Below, piece by piece: positions 16,778 to 26,223 of a DNA stretch of 64,000 nt. Every line of letters begins with the position of its first letter. Position 1 is the stretch's first letter. The translations under genes and the position numbers were made by a program. The DNA is from Chryseolinea soli. Lineage in GTDB: Bacteria > Bacteroidota > Bacteroidia > Cytophagales > Cyclobacteriaceae. The notes under the pieces are model-generated. The model was not told where the DNA came from and did no database searches. It was given only the letters and a program-made list of their open reading frames with translations. Location: NCBI RefSeq assembly GCF_003589925.1, contig NZ_CP032382.1, positions 2,108,001 through 2,172,000 on the forward strand, written 5' to 3'.

Positions 16778-19645
16778 ATGAATAAACTGTTTACGGCAGC
16801 GCTCCTCCTGGTGGCCTGCCTGCCATTATCGGCACAAAAGAAGTCCGTTGTTCCACCCAAGAAGGCACTCACGGCCGACGCCTTTGCGATCTGGAAGGAG
16901 ATACCCTACAAAGCCATCAGTCCCGACGGAAATGTGGCAGCGTTCACCATCAACCCGCAAGATGGCGACGGCAAAGTGGTCTTCTATCATTTGAAAACCA
17001 ATGCGCAGGATTCCGTCCGCCGCGCGGCCGAAATAAACCTGACCGCCGACAGCAAGTATGCCGTGTTCAAGATCAAACCACCGCTCCTGCAAGTGAAGGA
17101 AATGCGTCGCCAGAAAAAGAAAAAGGAAGACCTTCCGAAGGACTCCCTGGGTATTTATTCGTTTGCTTCGCGGAAGACGGAGAAGATCGCGGAAGTGAGG
17201 TCCTATAAAATTCCGGAGAAGGCCGGGGGATGGATCGCCTACCAGCTTGAAGCCAAAAAAGATGTGAAGCCAAAACCGGAAGAGAAAAAGCCGGAAGAAA
17301 AACCAAAGACGCTGCCCGACACGCTTAAAAAGAAAGAAGTAAAACCCAAACCCGCCAAAAAGAACAACGACACCAATGGCTACACGCTAAAGCTCAAAAG
17401 GCTCGCCGACGGCAAGGAAGTTTCATTCGGCTTTGTAAAAGATTATACCCTCGCCAAATACGGCCAGGGCCTGCTCCTGACCACGTCGGGCAATGACAGC
17501 ACGATGAAGGCCGGCGTTTATTGGTACGACTTAAAAGAAGAGAAGCTGACCACACTGTTGGAGGGAAAAAGCAAACAGAAATTCAAAAACCTTTCCATAA
17601 ACGAAGACGGAACACAAATCGCCTTTGTCGCCGACCTCGACACGACCAAGGCGCCCCTGCGCTATCCGAAACTTTACTACTGGAAAACCAGCGAACCCAA
17701 AGCTGCGATACTGGCCGACGAAACCTCAGCATCGCTTCCAGCCAGGTGGATCGTGAGCGAACACAGCACCCCCTATTTTTCAAAAGATGGAACAAAACTT
17801 TATCTCGGCGTGAACCCCCAGCCGGTGGTGCAAGACACCACCTTGCTCCCGGAGGAAATCGTGAGCGTCGAGATCTGGAGCGCGCGCGACAGTGTGTTGT
17901 ATACGCAGCAGAATAAACAACTCGATGCCACCCGCAAGCAAGCCTTCGCTGGGGTAATACACCTGCAGAATAAAAAGCTGGTCGTGCTCGCCAACAAAGA
18001 CATCCCCACCGTAGCGGTAGCGGACGAAGGCAACGCCAACGTCGCCTTGGCCACATCCGACATCAACTATCGCTGGTCCGATTTTTATGATCCCTCCGGA
18101 TTCAACGATGCTTACGTGTTGGATCTTAGCAACGGGGCACGTCAACAAGTGATCTCAAAAGTCAAAGGGAATCCAAATCTTTCCGCGAAAGGGAAATATG
18201 CTTATTGGTTTAACCTCGAAGACACGACGTGGTATTGTTATTCCGTAGCCACTCAAAAAACAGTGGCCCTCACCAAATCGCTGAAAACCTCTTTTGCCGA
18301 CGAAGAAAACGATACCCCCGACTATTCTTCTGCCTATGGCGTTCTCGGTTGGACAGCCAACGATGCCGCGCTGTTGGTATACGACCGCTATGACATCTGG
18401 TCGCTGGACCCTGAAGCTAAAATCGCTCCGGTCAATGTCACCAAGATCGGCAGACAACAGAAATTAATATTCCGCTATATCCGACTGGACCCCGAAGAGC
18501 GTTTCATCGATCCATCGAAAGAATTGTTGCTGTCGGTTTTCAACGAGGACTCAAAACAATCCGGCTATTACAAGCTTTCGCTGAAAGACAACAAGCTCAC
18601 CAAACTGTTGATGAGCGATCATCGCTATGCCGTTACCACCAAAGCCAGGAACGCAGACAAACTCATTTTCACCCGCGAAAATTTTCGCGAATTCCCCGAC
18701 GTGTGGACCTCGGATGTGAACTTCACAGCATCAACAACAAAGAAACTGTCGGATGCCAACCCGCAGATGAAACAATACAAGTGGGGCACTGTAGAAATCG
18801 TGGAGTGGGTGTCGCTGGACAACGTTCCCCTGAAGGGCCTCCTCTACAAGCCCGACAATTTCGACCCGTCGAAGAAGTATCCTATGATCGTGTACTACTA
18901 CGAAAAGAACAGTGACGGCATCCACACCTACGTGGCGCCGGAGCCGTTGCGCTCGTCGGTGAACCGCTCGATGTATGTGAGCAACGACTACATTATTTTC
19001 GTCCCTGACATTGTTTATCGCATTGGCTATCCCGGGCAAAGCGCCTACAACTGCATCATGCCAGGCGTCACAAAATTGCTTTCGCTGGGTTTTGTGGATG
19101 AAAAGAACGTGGGACTGCAAGGCCACAGCTGGGGCGGCTATCAAACTGCCTATCTTGTAACGCGCACCAACTTCTTCAAAGCTGCCGAGGCCGGAGCCGT
19201 GGTATCGAACATGGTGAGTGCGTATGGCGGCATCCGTTGGGAGACGGGATTGAGCCGCATGTTTCAATACGAACATTCACAAAGTCGCCTGGGAGCCACC
19301 CTCTGGGAGAAGCCATTGCTCTACGTAGAAAACTCACCCATCTTTTTTGCCGACAAGATCGAAACACCCTTGTTGTTGCTGCACAACGACGCCGACGGTC
19401 ACGTACCCTGGTACCAGGGAATTGAAATGTACATGGCCCTCCGCCGTCTCAACAAGCCAGCCTGGATGCTCAACTACAACGGCGAGCCCCACTGGCCCGT
19501 GAAACGCGAAAACCGTATCGACTTTCAGATCCGGATGGGTCAATTCTTCGATCACTACCTGAAAGGCGCCCCTATGCCGGAGTGGATGCGCAAGGGAATA
19601 CCCGCTGTGGAAAAAGGTATCAACAAGGGTTACTCTACAAAATAG
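16778..19645 (+). CDS. S9 family prolyl oligopeptidase-type serine peptidase
   Basis: A 955-residue exported enzyme with a signal peptide (cleavage near LSA-Q, residue 20). The long N-terminal part is a seven-bladed propeller; the C-terminal alpha/beta-hydrolase has GHSWGGYQ with nucleophile S784, D873 in HNDADGHVPW and H905 in GEPHWP. It probably degrades small peptides in the periplasm. A Lys/Pro/Glu-rich insert (about residues 160-200) interrupts the first propeller blades and is unlike family members I know. It is well above the usual 700-750 residues of classical prolyl oligopeptidases and matches the large Bacteroidota group. Confidence 0.93.
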   Translation: MNKLFTAALLLVACLPLSAQKKSVVPPKKALTADAFAIWKEIPYKAISPDGNVAAFTINPQDGDGKVVFYHLKTNAQDSVRRAAEINLTADSKYAVFKIKPPLLQVKEMRRQKKKKEDLPKDSLGIYSFASRKTEKIAEVRSYKIPEKAGGWIAYQLEAKKDVKPKPEEKKPEEKPKTLPDTLKKKEVKPKPAKKNNDTNGYTLKLKRLADGKEVSFGFVKDYTLAKYGQGLLLTTSGNDSTMKAGVYWYDLKEEKLTTLLEGKSKQKFKNLSINEDGTQIAFVADLDTTKAPLRYPKLYYWKTSEPKAAILADETSASLPARWIVSEHSTPYFSKDGTKLYLGVNPQPVVQDTTLLPEEIVSVEIWSARDSVLYTQQNKQLDATRKQAFAGVIHLQNKKLVVLANKDIPTVAVADEGNANVALATSDINYRWSDFYDPSGFNDAYVLDLSNGARQQVISKVKGNPNLSAKGKYAYWFNLEDTTWYCYSVATQKTVALTKSLKTSFADEENDTPDYSSAYGVLGWTANDAALLVYDRYDIWSLDPEAKIAPVNVTKIGRQQKLIFRYIRLDPEERFIDPSKELLLSVFNEDSKQSGYYKLSLKDNKLTKLLMSDHRYAVTTKARNADKLIFTRENFREFPDVWTSDVNFTASTTKKLSDANPQMKQYKWGTVEIVEWVSLDNVPLKGLLYKPDNFDPSKKYPMIVYYYEKNSDGIHTYVAPEPLRSSVNRSMYVSNDYIIFVPDIVYRIGYPGQSAYNCIMPGVTKLLSLGFVDEKNVGLQGHSWGGYQTAYLVTRTNFFKAAEAGAVVSNMVSAYGGIRWETGLSRMFQYEHSQSRLGATLWEKPLLYVENSPIFFADKIETPLLLLHNDADGHVPWYQGIEMYMALRRLNKPAWMLNYNGEPHWPVKRENRIDFQIRMGQFFDHYLKGAPMPEWMRKGIPAVEKGINKGYSTK

Positions 19646-19796
19646 TTGTTAATGAGTTGTTAAGGACGTGTGCGCGTTATGTTGAGTGGTATCACCTCAG
19701 CATACACTTTCGGCAATTCAGTTGTCGGAACAGACAGGTCATTGAAAATTTATGGGCAGGCTCCAACCTTTCCATTACTTTTCGTGTCTAGAAATC

Positions 19797-19907
19797 ATGA
19801 CCCTCGTGCACATGTTTACAAAACGCAGAATTTTATTGATCCTCGGCATCGTGGTAGCCATTATGGTTGGACTTTACACCGGCCTTTTTGGAATGACCTT
19901 GCCTTAA
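19797..19907 (+). CDS. Possible 36-residue (or 31-residue) membrane protein
   Basis: This is the only coding-like signal I see in the 370-base gap between the S9 peptidase and the esterase. After MTLVHMFTKRR comes a clean hydrophobic helix (ILLILGIVVAIMVGLYTGLFG) with a positive-inside flank, as in real single-pass microproteins. A second ATG at 19812 would give 31 residues. TACTTTTC, about 20 bases upstream, could be a -7 element. There is no homology evidence. Confidence 0.35.
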   Translation: MTLVHMFTKRRILLILGIVVAIMVGLYTGLFGMTLP

Positions 19908-19984
19908 AAATGGGACGCCCCGGCTTCGTTAGGCCGGGCAAATCGTTTTTGCTTATCCCTGAAATCATTTAGATAGAAAATAAA

Positions 19985-20011
19985 AAAAGCCGACCCCTGC
20001 AGCCGGCTTTT
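19985..20011. terminator. Bidirectional intrinsic terminator
   Basis: Stem AAAAGCCG / CGGCTTTT, 8 bp with a 12-base loop, with A-rich and T-rich flanks, at the end of the convergent esterase gene. Confidence 0.7.
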
Positions 20012-20017
20012 GTGCTT

Positions 20018-21751
20018 TTAATAGCGCCAGCTCTTTGTGTCGGCGCCTTTCGGTGCGCTTTCCTGTATGCGCTTCAATATTTTTGGCAGGTACATGGTGT
20101 TGTAGCGAAGGCGTGAAACGTAGTTGGGGTTTTCGTGGTCGCCGTTCCAGCAGTGTTCGGCGCGGTCGCCATAGTCCACCTCGCCGTTGTAGAAAGGGTT
20201 GTTGGTCTTCTTGAGGAAGTCTTCCATGAGGTAGACAGCGTTGTTGAGATAATAGTTGTCCATATCACCACAGTAGATGTGGATCTTGCCTTTCAGTTTG
20301 GGGCCCAGCGTGGCCCAGTCGCGTTGCAGGATATGGCGCAGGTCGTAATGCTCTTTCCAGTAAGCAGCCACTTGGGGATCGATCTCACCCGTCAATTTGT
20401 CAAAGATGCGCTTTGGGTAGCCGTCTTCGCCCTGGGGTGAATACACCGCCTCCCAAATGTCCCACTGTTGACCAGAGCGCGACTTGGTGCCGAGCACCAG
20501 CTCCAGGTGGTTGCTTTCTTCCATGGTCGATTGGATCTGGCCGAGGTAATTCCGGTGCGAGGGTTTTGGCAATTTCTTGAAAGGCGCATCATACCAATAG
20601 GCGTTTTTGTCTTTGTAGATGTTCACCAGGCAGTAGGCGCTAAAGTCGATAGGGTCGGGGCAAGCCGCAAAGCAGCCGTTGAAGTCGTCGGGGTAGAACA
20701 TTTGCACGGCCAGCGCCTCCCAGCCGCCAGTAGACCCCCCGTAGGTGAAACGTGCCCATCCCTGGCCGATGCCACGGAATTGTTTTTCGATCTCGGGCAC
20801 AAGCTCTTTCATGATGGCGTCGCCATACGGTCCCAGGTTGGCGGAGTTCACGGCATAGGAATCGTCGTAGTAAGGATTGGCGTGTTGGATCTCCACAATG
20901 AGGAAGCGGGGAAAATTTTTGCTTTTCCATTGTTGGTGGAAGTTGTAGGCTTCCTGTTGTTGGAATTTGTTATAGCCATAAATGCCAAAGCGGGCGATGT
21001 AATCCGTAGTGTCCATCTTCGGATCGGGCGGGGTCTCGCTAAAGCCCCCGAAGTCGGCGGGGAAATGGCCGTGATAGATCATGAGGGGGTAGTGCGCGTT
21101 GGGATGCTCGTCGAAGCCTTCGGGAATGAGCACGTTGGCTCCGAGATACATGGGTTTGCCCCAGAACTCTGTCAGCAACTTGCTTTGGATCTTGATGTGC
21201 TTGATGTAGCGCGTGTCCTTTGGCGCTTCGATGGGGGCGATCTTTTGATCCATCACCAGCTTGACGGTTTGTGGTTTGGCGGGCTCGATGGTGACTTCGA
21301 CAGGCTTGCTATAAAAATTTCCGGGCTTGCTTTGCCATTGTTGGCCTTCGCCCTGGTCGGGGGGAAGCTTCACGGTGTGGCCCGTCTTCAGATGAAAGGT
21401 TTCATAGCGGTTGATGAGAGCCTGCGCGAAATATTTCCCCGCGGGAACATCGGCCAGGCTGCGCTTGGGGAAACCGAAGGCCGATTCATCTATCGTGATC
21501 TCGTCACCAGGTTTCATGCCTTCCACGTCCACACCAAAAATGAGTTGGGCACTGAGGCCATCACCAATTTGAGTGCGGGGTTCCGAGGCATTGTTGTTGG
21601 CAAGCATCAACAGAAGCCGCCCGTCCTGGGCCTGGTCGCTCATTTCCTTGGTGAAGGAGATCGTAAATTTCAGAGGGGAGGCGGCCGGAGGCGATGAACA
21701 TTGTTGGGTGACAAGGACCACCGCGAACAACAGTATAAATTTTGCACGCAT
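20018..21751 (-). CDS. Esterase-like (esterase D/enterochelin esterase type) lipoprotein
   Basis: A 577-residue protein with a lipoprotein signal peptide (VTQQC, Cys18). Residues 30-170 are a beta-rich N-terminal domain; from about 195 there is an alpha/beta-hydrolase of the putative esterase (PF00756) type. The nucleophile elbow is YGGSTGGWE with S340; DMDNYYLNN and AEHCWNGDH near the C-terminus carry the likely acid and His. It is probably anchored in the envelope and hydrolyses ester bonds of an unknown compound. It is monocistronic. Confidence 0.8.
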   Translation of the reverse strand: MRAKFILLFAVVLVTQQCSSPPAASPLKFTISFTKEMSDQAQDGRLLLMLANNNASEPRTQIGDGLSAQLIFGVDVEGMKPGDEITIDESAFGFPKRSLADVPAGKYFAQALINRYETFHLKTGHTVKLPPDQGEGQQWQSKPGNFYSKPVEVTIEPAKPQTVKLVMDQKIAPIEAPKDTRYIKHIKIQSKLLTEFWGKPMYLGANVLIPEGFDEHPNAHYPLMIYHGHFPADFGGFSETPPDPKMDTTDYIARFGIYGYNKFQQQEAYNFHQQWKSKNFPRFLIVEIQHANPYYDDSYAVNSANLGPYGDAIMKELVPEIEKQFRGIGQGWARFTYGGSTGGWEALAVQMFYPDDFNGCFAACPDPIDFSAYCLVNIYKDKNAYWYDAPFKKLPKPSHRNYLGQIQSTMEESNHLELVLGTKSRSGQQWDIWEAVYSPQGEDGYPKRIFDKLTGEIDPQVAAYWKEHYDLRHILQRDWATLGPKLKGKIHIYCGDMDNYYLNNAVYLMEDFLKKTNNPFYNGEVDYGDRAEHCWNGDHENPNYVSRLRYNTMYLPKILKRIQESAPKGADTKSWRY

Positions 21752-21927
21752 GACAGTTCAGGTTAGGTTCATGGAAAATAGACCTTGTGCACGACAATTG
21801 CAATGCATGTTCCACGGCTGGCAAAGCGCCCCATGCCTGGCAACGATTACTGATGATTTGTTAACAAAAAGTGCTTCGAATTGCCTGGGGAAATTCCTTT
21901 CTTCGTGCCTTACTTAGCGATTGCGTG

Positions 21928-22800
21928 ATGAAGCATGTTCTTTTTGTGTTGATGATCCTGGTGATCTCCTGCCACAGCCGCACCCCTACTCAAAATGCTA
22001 CCTACGATTTTATGCCGCCCAAGCGCCTGGCCGAACTCACCCACGCCAAACTGAGTGAGCTATCGGGCCTCGTGGCCAGCCATAAACATCCCGGCTTGCT
22101 CTGGACCCACAACGACAGCGGCAACGGAGCCGAGATCTTTCTGGTCGATACAACCCTGAACCTGAAGCTCACCTGCATCCTGCCGGCCTACAACCGCGAC
22201 TGGGAAGACATTGCCGTGGGCCCCGGACCAGACCCGGCAAAGTCCTATGTCTATGTGGGTGACATTGGCGACAACGATGCCATCTATCCCCTCAAATACA
22301 TCTATCGTTTTGAAGAACCCGATCTGACGCCAAACAAAATCGCGAAGATCGCTTCGCTCGACACCATCACGTTCCGCCTGGCCGATGGGAAGAAAGATTC
22401 CGAAGCGCTGATGATCGACCCCAAGAGCAAGAGCCTGTACGTAGTGTCCAAACGCGAGAAACCGGTGTATGTATATGAGCTACCCTTCCCACAGTCGACA
22501 ACGGATACGCTGGTTGCGCAGAAAAAAATTTCGCTGCCCATCACACAGATCGTCTCTGCGAGCATCTCCTCCAAAGGCGACGAGATCCTGATGAAGAACT
22601 ACGAACACATCTACTACTGGAAAGCAAAACAAGGCGAGGCCATCGAGAAAGCGCTGGCCAGAATTCCCAATGAAGTAGATTACGATCCTGAACCTCAGGG
22701 CGAGGCCATCACCTGGGCGGCCAATGGCTCTGGATTCTATACGATCAGCGAGCGCACACTGGGTAAAAAAGTGTATTTGTATTTTTACAAACGGAAATAA
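21928..22800 (+). CDS. Lipoprotein, beta-propeller-like, unknown function
   Basis: A 290-residue protein from the ATG at 21928, which gives a lipoprotein signal peptide MKHVLFVLMILVISC (Cys15); upstream in-frame starts would only lengthen it. Repeated strands (LSELSGLVAS, LLWTHNDSGNGAEIF, SYVYVGDIGDNDA, EALMIDPKSKSLYVVSKR, PQGEAITWAANGSGFYTISER) look like blades of a propeller such as SdiA-regulated or esterase-like phytase proteins. No catalytic motif can be named. It converges with the MATE gene. Confidence 0.75.
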   Translation: MKHVLFVLMILVISCHSRTPTQNATYDFMPPKRLAELTHAKLSELSGLVASHKHPGLLWTHNDSGNGAEIFLVDTTLNLKLTCILPAYNRDWEDIAVGPGPDPAKSYVYVGDIGDNDAIYPLKYIYRFEEPDLTPNKIAKIASLDTITFRLADGKKDSEALMIDPKSKSLYVVSKREKPVYVYELPFPQSTTDTLVAQKKISLPITQIVSASISSKGDEILMKNYEHIYYWKAKQGEAIEKALARIPNEVDYDPEPQGEAITWAANGSGFYTISERTLGKKVYLYFYKRK

Positions 22801-22828
22801 ATACGCCTTTCTGTGCTCGTCGAAGCGG

Positions 22829-24166
22829 TTAAATCTTTTTCCCTTTCCACTTCCCCGACCTCATATAGAGGAACGACATGCTGAAAAGACATGCCCAATA
22901 CACCCACTCCGAAGCCCAGCCGTAGGTAATCGGCAAATTCAAATACTCTAGCACCACAAAAATGTAGATGCAATACACCACGATAGTGATAAACTCAATC
23001 GAAAGATTGATCACCGTATTCCCCGTTCCTGTCACCGCATTTAGCCATACCGTTGAAAAGCCCATCATGATCACCGCCACCGAAACCACGCGCACCACCG
23101 GCAAAGCATGCTGCACAAAAACATCGCCCTGGTTGTAGAACGACAAGAACCACTCGGGGAACAGGTTCAGCAAGAGGCTGATCACTACCGCAAAGCAAGT
23201 GCTGATCCCCATGATGCGCCGGATCAATCCCAATACTTCATCCTGCCGTCCCTGCCCGATGATGTTGCTCACCATCGTATTGGTGGTGGAAGCAAACGCC
23301 CAGGCAAAAGTGCCCGACAATCCGAAAATATTCCGCATGGTGTTGGAGATGGCCAGCGCTTCGGGACCGTGGTGTTCAATAAGGACATAAAAGAACTCCC
23401 AGCTGATGATGCTGATGGCGTATTGCAAAATAAGCGGCGAAGATTGCACCAGGATCAGTTTGATAACGCGCATGTCGAACGCGGTCTGCGCACTGAAGGC
23501 AAACGCCCGGTGAATGCCCCTGAAATGAATGACGGCATAGATCACCAGCAGCCCCGTGCCCTCGGCAATGATGGAAGCATAGGCCGCGCCATTAAAGCCC
23601 AGCCTCGGCAATCCGAAATGGCCGTAGATGAACCCATAGTCCAGGAAGATGTTAGTGACGGTCTCCGCCAACGTGCCCCACACCAGCAACCGTGTTTGAT
23701 TGGTGCCCACCAGCAAGGCGTTGCGCATCACGTAGAGATAAAGCAAAGGCAACCCCCAGATGCGTTTCAGCAGAAAATCGATAGACATGGACGAAATGTC
23801 GGCGTCGTGGATCACCGCGGTGAGAATGATCGGAGCAAACAAATAGGTGATCGCGATGCCTGCCGCTGCAAAAGACAACGCCAGCCACACGCCGTGAAAG
23901 AACAAACGCCCGATCTCTTCCGGCAAGTTTTGTCCGGCGCGACGCGCAATGAGCGCTTGCAGTCCATTGTTGAGTCCGTTGCCGATCACGGCAAAGATGA
24001 GATAGAACACACCTGTGATGCCGGCCGCCGCCAATTCCTTTTCACCCAAGCCACTCAGAAAAATGTTGTTGGTGATGAAGTTGATCTGAGGCACAAAGAT
24101 GGCCAGCGAGATGGGCAACGCCATCCCTAGAATTTGCCGGTATCCGGTTTGTAGCTTCAGTTCCAT
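22829..24166 (-). CDS. MATE family multidrug/cation efflux transporter
   Basis: A 445-residue protein with about twelve membrane helices in two homologous halves, as in MATE proteins. Family-like segments include LPISLAIFVPQINFITNNIF near the start and the second-half opening SSPLILQYAISIISWEFFYVLI. It should export cationic compounds by Na+ or H+ antiport; the substrate is unknown. Length is typical. It is transcribed alone. Confidence 0.9.
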   Translation of the reverse strand: MELKLQTGYRQILGMALPISLAIFVPQINFITNNIFLSGLGEKELAAAGITGVFYLIFAVIGNGLNNGLQALIARRAGQNLPEEIGRLFFHGVWLALSFAAAGIAITYLFAPIILTAVIHDADISSMSIDFLLKRIWGLPLLYLYVMRNALLVGTNQTRLLVWGTLAETVTNIFLDYGFIYGHFGLPRLGFNGAAYASIIAEGTGLLVIYAVIHFRGIHRAFAFSAQTAFDMRVIKLILVQSSPLILQYAISIISWEFFYVLIEHHGPEALAISNTMRNIFGLSGTFAWAFASTTNTMVSNIIGQGRQDEVLGLIRRIMGISTCFAVVISLLLNLFPEWFLSFYNQGDVFVQHALPVVRVVSVAVIMMGFSTVWLNAVTGTGNTVINLSIEFITIVVYCIYIFVVLEYLNLPITYGWASEWVYWACLFSMSFLYMRSGKWKGKKI

Positions 24167-24264
24167 GAGAAAGGGTGTGGTGAAGTGAGTGGTCTACCTC
24201 TTACGACAAAAGCCGCGTGAAGGTTTAAGACTTTTTGAATTCGCTTTCGCGGATAAAGTCGCTT

Positions 24265-24675
24265 TTAGCTCGGGAGATACGGTTGCAACCGGGCATAGAC
24301 CCAGGTGCCTGCCAACGCGGAGACGAACGTGACGATCGTCACCAGGTAGCCTGCTCCCACTTGTGCGTACAACGGTCCCGGGCACGCCCCCGTAAACGCC
24401 CATCCAAAACCAAAGATCAGTCCGCCGGGAATGATCCCGCGGTGATACGGCTTCACGGGCGCGTCGATCAGCTGGCCGTCGGCGCTGCGTAGCTCGAGCT
24501 TCCGGATGATCCACAGCGACAGCGCCCCCACGGGCACGGCTGTCATGAAGATGCCATACATGTGAAAGCTCTGAAAATGAAACATCTCCTGGATCCGGTA
24601 CCACGAAATCGCTTCTCCCTTCGTAAGCGCCAGACCGAAGACAATCCCCACCAACATATATTTCAAATTCTTCAT
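24265..24675 (-). CDS. YeeE/YedE-type sulfur transporter, second half (DUF6691-like)
   Basis: A 136-residue membrane protein from the ATG at 24675. It has four membrane helices, an internal loop (HRGIIPGGLIFGFGWAFTG) and the cysteine-containing motif GACPGPLY. It is the C-terminal half of the YeeE/YedE fold, which carries thiosulfate or related sulfur species across the inner membrane through conserved cysteines. The start overlaps the stop of the upstream half by four bases (ATGA), so both are made together. Confidence 0.88.
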   Translation of the reverse strand: MKNLKYMLVGIVFGLALTKGEAISWYRIQEMFHFQSFHMYGIFMTAVPVGALSLWIIRKLELRSADGQLIDAPVKPYHRGIIPGGLIFGFGWAFTGACPGPLYAQVGAGYLVTIVTFVSALAGTWVYARLQPYLPS

Positions 24676-25232
24676 AGCGCCAGGACGTAGGGTAACACAA
24701 AATAGCTGAACAAGATGCCCCCCACGAAGAACGACACCGTTGCCAACAACGACGGCCATTGCAACGCCGCCAGCCCCATGATGCCGTGGCCCGACGTGCA
24801 ACCCCGTGCGTAGCGTGTTCCAAAGCCGACCATGAAGCCGCCCACTACCATGAGCACGAAACCTTTTACGGAAACCAACGTGTGCCAGTTAAAAAGCTCA
24901 ACAGGCATTAACCCATTAAGATTTTCGATCCCTTGCCGATGCAACAGGTCAACCGTGGCGGGCGACAGGTGGGTGGGTTCAGGGTTGGCAAACAGTGTTC
25001 CACCCACAAAGCCTCCGATCAGGATGCCGGCCACGAGGAAGAGATTCCAGCTGTCTTTCTTCCAGTCGTAGTGCAGGAACGGAACATTGGCCGGGTAGCA
25101 TGCCGCGCAGATCTGCCGCAACGTCGACGAAACACCCAGCTTTTTGTTGCCCATGAGCAGCAGTGCGGGAACAGAGAGCCCGATGATGGGGCCGGCTACG
25201 TACCAGGGCCAGGGTTTATAAAGGAAATCCAT
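24672..25232 (-). CDS. YeeE/YedE-type sulfur transporter, first half
   Basis: A 186-residue membrane protein with about five helices. It contains GTRYARGCTSGHGIMGL, the signature cysteine loop of YeeE/YedE thiosulfate transporters, and an additional cysteine pair motif QICAACYP near residue 40. Together with the overlapping downstream gene it rebuilds the full transporter. Split pairs like this often sit with sulfur dioxygenase or rhodanese genes in other bacteria; none is adjacent here. It is divergent from proC. Confidence 0.9.
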   Translation of the reverse strand: MDFLYKPWPWYVAGPIIGLSVPALLLMGNKKLGVSSTLRQICAACYPANVPFLHYDWKKDSWNLFLVAGILIGGFVGGTLFANPEPTHLSPATVDLLHRQGIENLNGLMPVELFNWHTLVSVKGFVLMVVGGFMVGFGTRYARGCTSGHGIMGLAALQWPSLLATVSFFVGGILFSYFVLPYVLAL

Positions 25233-25360
25233 GCGGTTTGAATTTAAATCCGGGAGAAAGTTACGATAGCAAGTTAAAGTATTTTAATTTTCATGCCCTC
25301 TCGCCGTCGCATGAGACGAAGGCGGGGATCAACAGGCAGATATGTAACGTAGAAGAGGAA

Positions 25361-26158
25361 ATGAAAAATTCAAAGATCGCCATCATCGGAGGTGGAAATT
25401 TAGGAGCAGCCATTGCTGAGGGGCTCATCAAAAGCAAGTTTGTCGCTGCCGGGAACATTACCGTGACCCGTCGGAACGTCGAAGCGCTGCAACCCCTGAA
25501 GACGCTGGGCGTGAACGTCACCAGCGACAATGCTGCGGCCATCCGCAACAGCGACGTGATCATCGTGGCCTTGAAGCCCTACAATGTTCGCGAGGTATTG
25601 GGCGGACTGAAAGAAAATTTCAAACCGGCGAAACACATCGTCATCAGCGTGGTGACGGGTGTGCTCATCAAAGACCTGGCCGAGATCATCGACAACGGCG
25701 TGCCCTTGTTCCGGGCCATGCCCAACACGGCCATCGCCATACAAGAGTCGGTGACCTGTCTTTGCCAGCAGGGCGCGTCAGACGAACAGGTGGAGTATGT
25801 CACTGACCTGTTCAGCCAACTGGGTGTTTCCATCAGCATCGATGAAAAATTGATGGATGCGGCCACCGTGCTGGGTGCCTGCGGCATTGCCTATGCCTTG
25901 CGATTTATCCGCGCCTCCACACAGGGCGGCATCCAGATCGGGTTCGATGCGAAGACCGCCAACCTGATCGCCGCGCAAACCGTGAAGGGCGCCGCAGAAC
26001 TTTTACTAAAACTTAACAGACACCCGGAAGAAGAGATCGATAAAGTGACCACACCCAAAGGCTGTACGATCGCGGGGTTGAATGAAATGGAGCACCAGGG
26101 TTTCAGCTCCTCGCTCATCAAGGGCATCGTCGTCTCCTACGACAAGATCGGGAAGTAG
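25361..26158 (+). CDS. proC: Pyrroline-5-carboxylate reductase
   Basis: A 265-residue enzyme from the ATG at 25361, preceded by GAGGA; the longer upstream reading has no family similarity. The Rossmann loop IAIIGGGNLGAAIAEGL is at residues 5-21. PNTAIAIQES and the C-terminal helical domain (GACGIAYALRFI, TVKGAAELLLK, TTPKGCTIAGLNEME) are typical of ProC. It reduces pyrroline-5-carboxylate to proline with NAD(P)H, the last step of proline synthesis. It is cytosolic and single-gene. Confidence 0.96.
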   Translation: MKNSKIAIIGGGNLGAAIAEGLIKSKFVAAGNITVTRRNVEALQPLKTLGVNVTSDNAAAIRNSDVIIVALKPYNVREVLGGLKENFKPAKHIVISVVTGVLIKDLAEIIDNGVPLFRAMPNTAIAIQESVTCLCQQGASDEQVEYVTDLFSQLGVSISIDEKLMDAATVLGACGIAYALRFIRASTQGGIQIGFDAKTANLIAAQTVKGAAELLLKLNRHPEEEIDKVTTPKGCTIAGLNEMEHQGFSSSLIKGIVVSYDKIGK

Positions 26159-26223
26159 AGAGGATGTGCCATTCCACTCTACCCATCGAACGTGCGGGAC
26201 ACATCAGTGTGTTATAGACAGGC

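Noticed and set aside
19670..19972. A 100-codon ORF starting near the S9 peptidase end
   Set aside because: No structure or hydrophobic signal is evident, and the small membrane ORF in another frame is a better candidate for this gap.
20468..21697. A 409-codon plus-strand ORF opposite the esterase-like lipoprotein
   Set aside because: An antisense shadow: the opposite frame has a signal peptide, a catalytic motif and codon use typical of the window, and this one has none.
23108..24130. A 340-codon plus-strand ORF opposite the MATE transporter
   Set aside because: It lies wholly inside a clear membrane transporter gene. Its translation is rich in Asp, His, Gln and Arg with no domain, as expected from an antisense frame of a high-GC gene.
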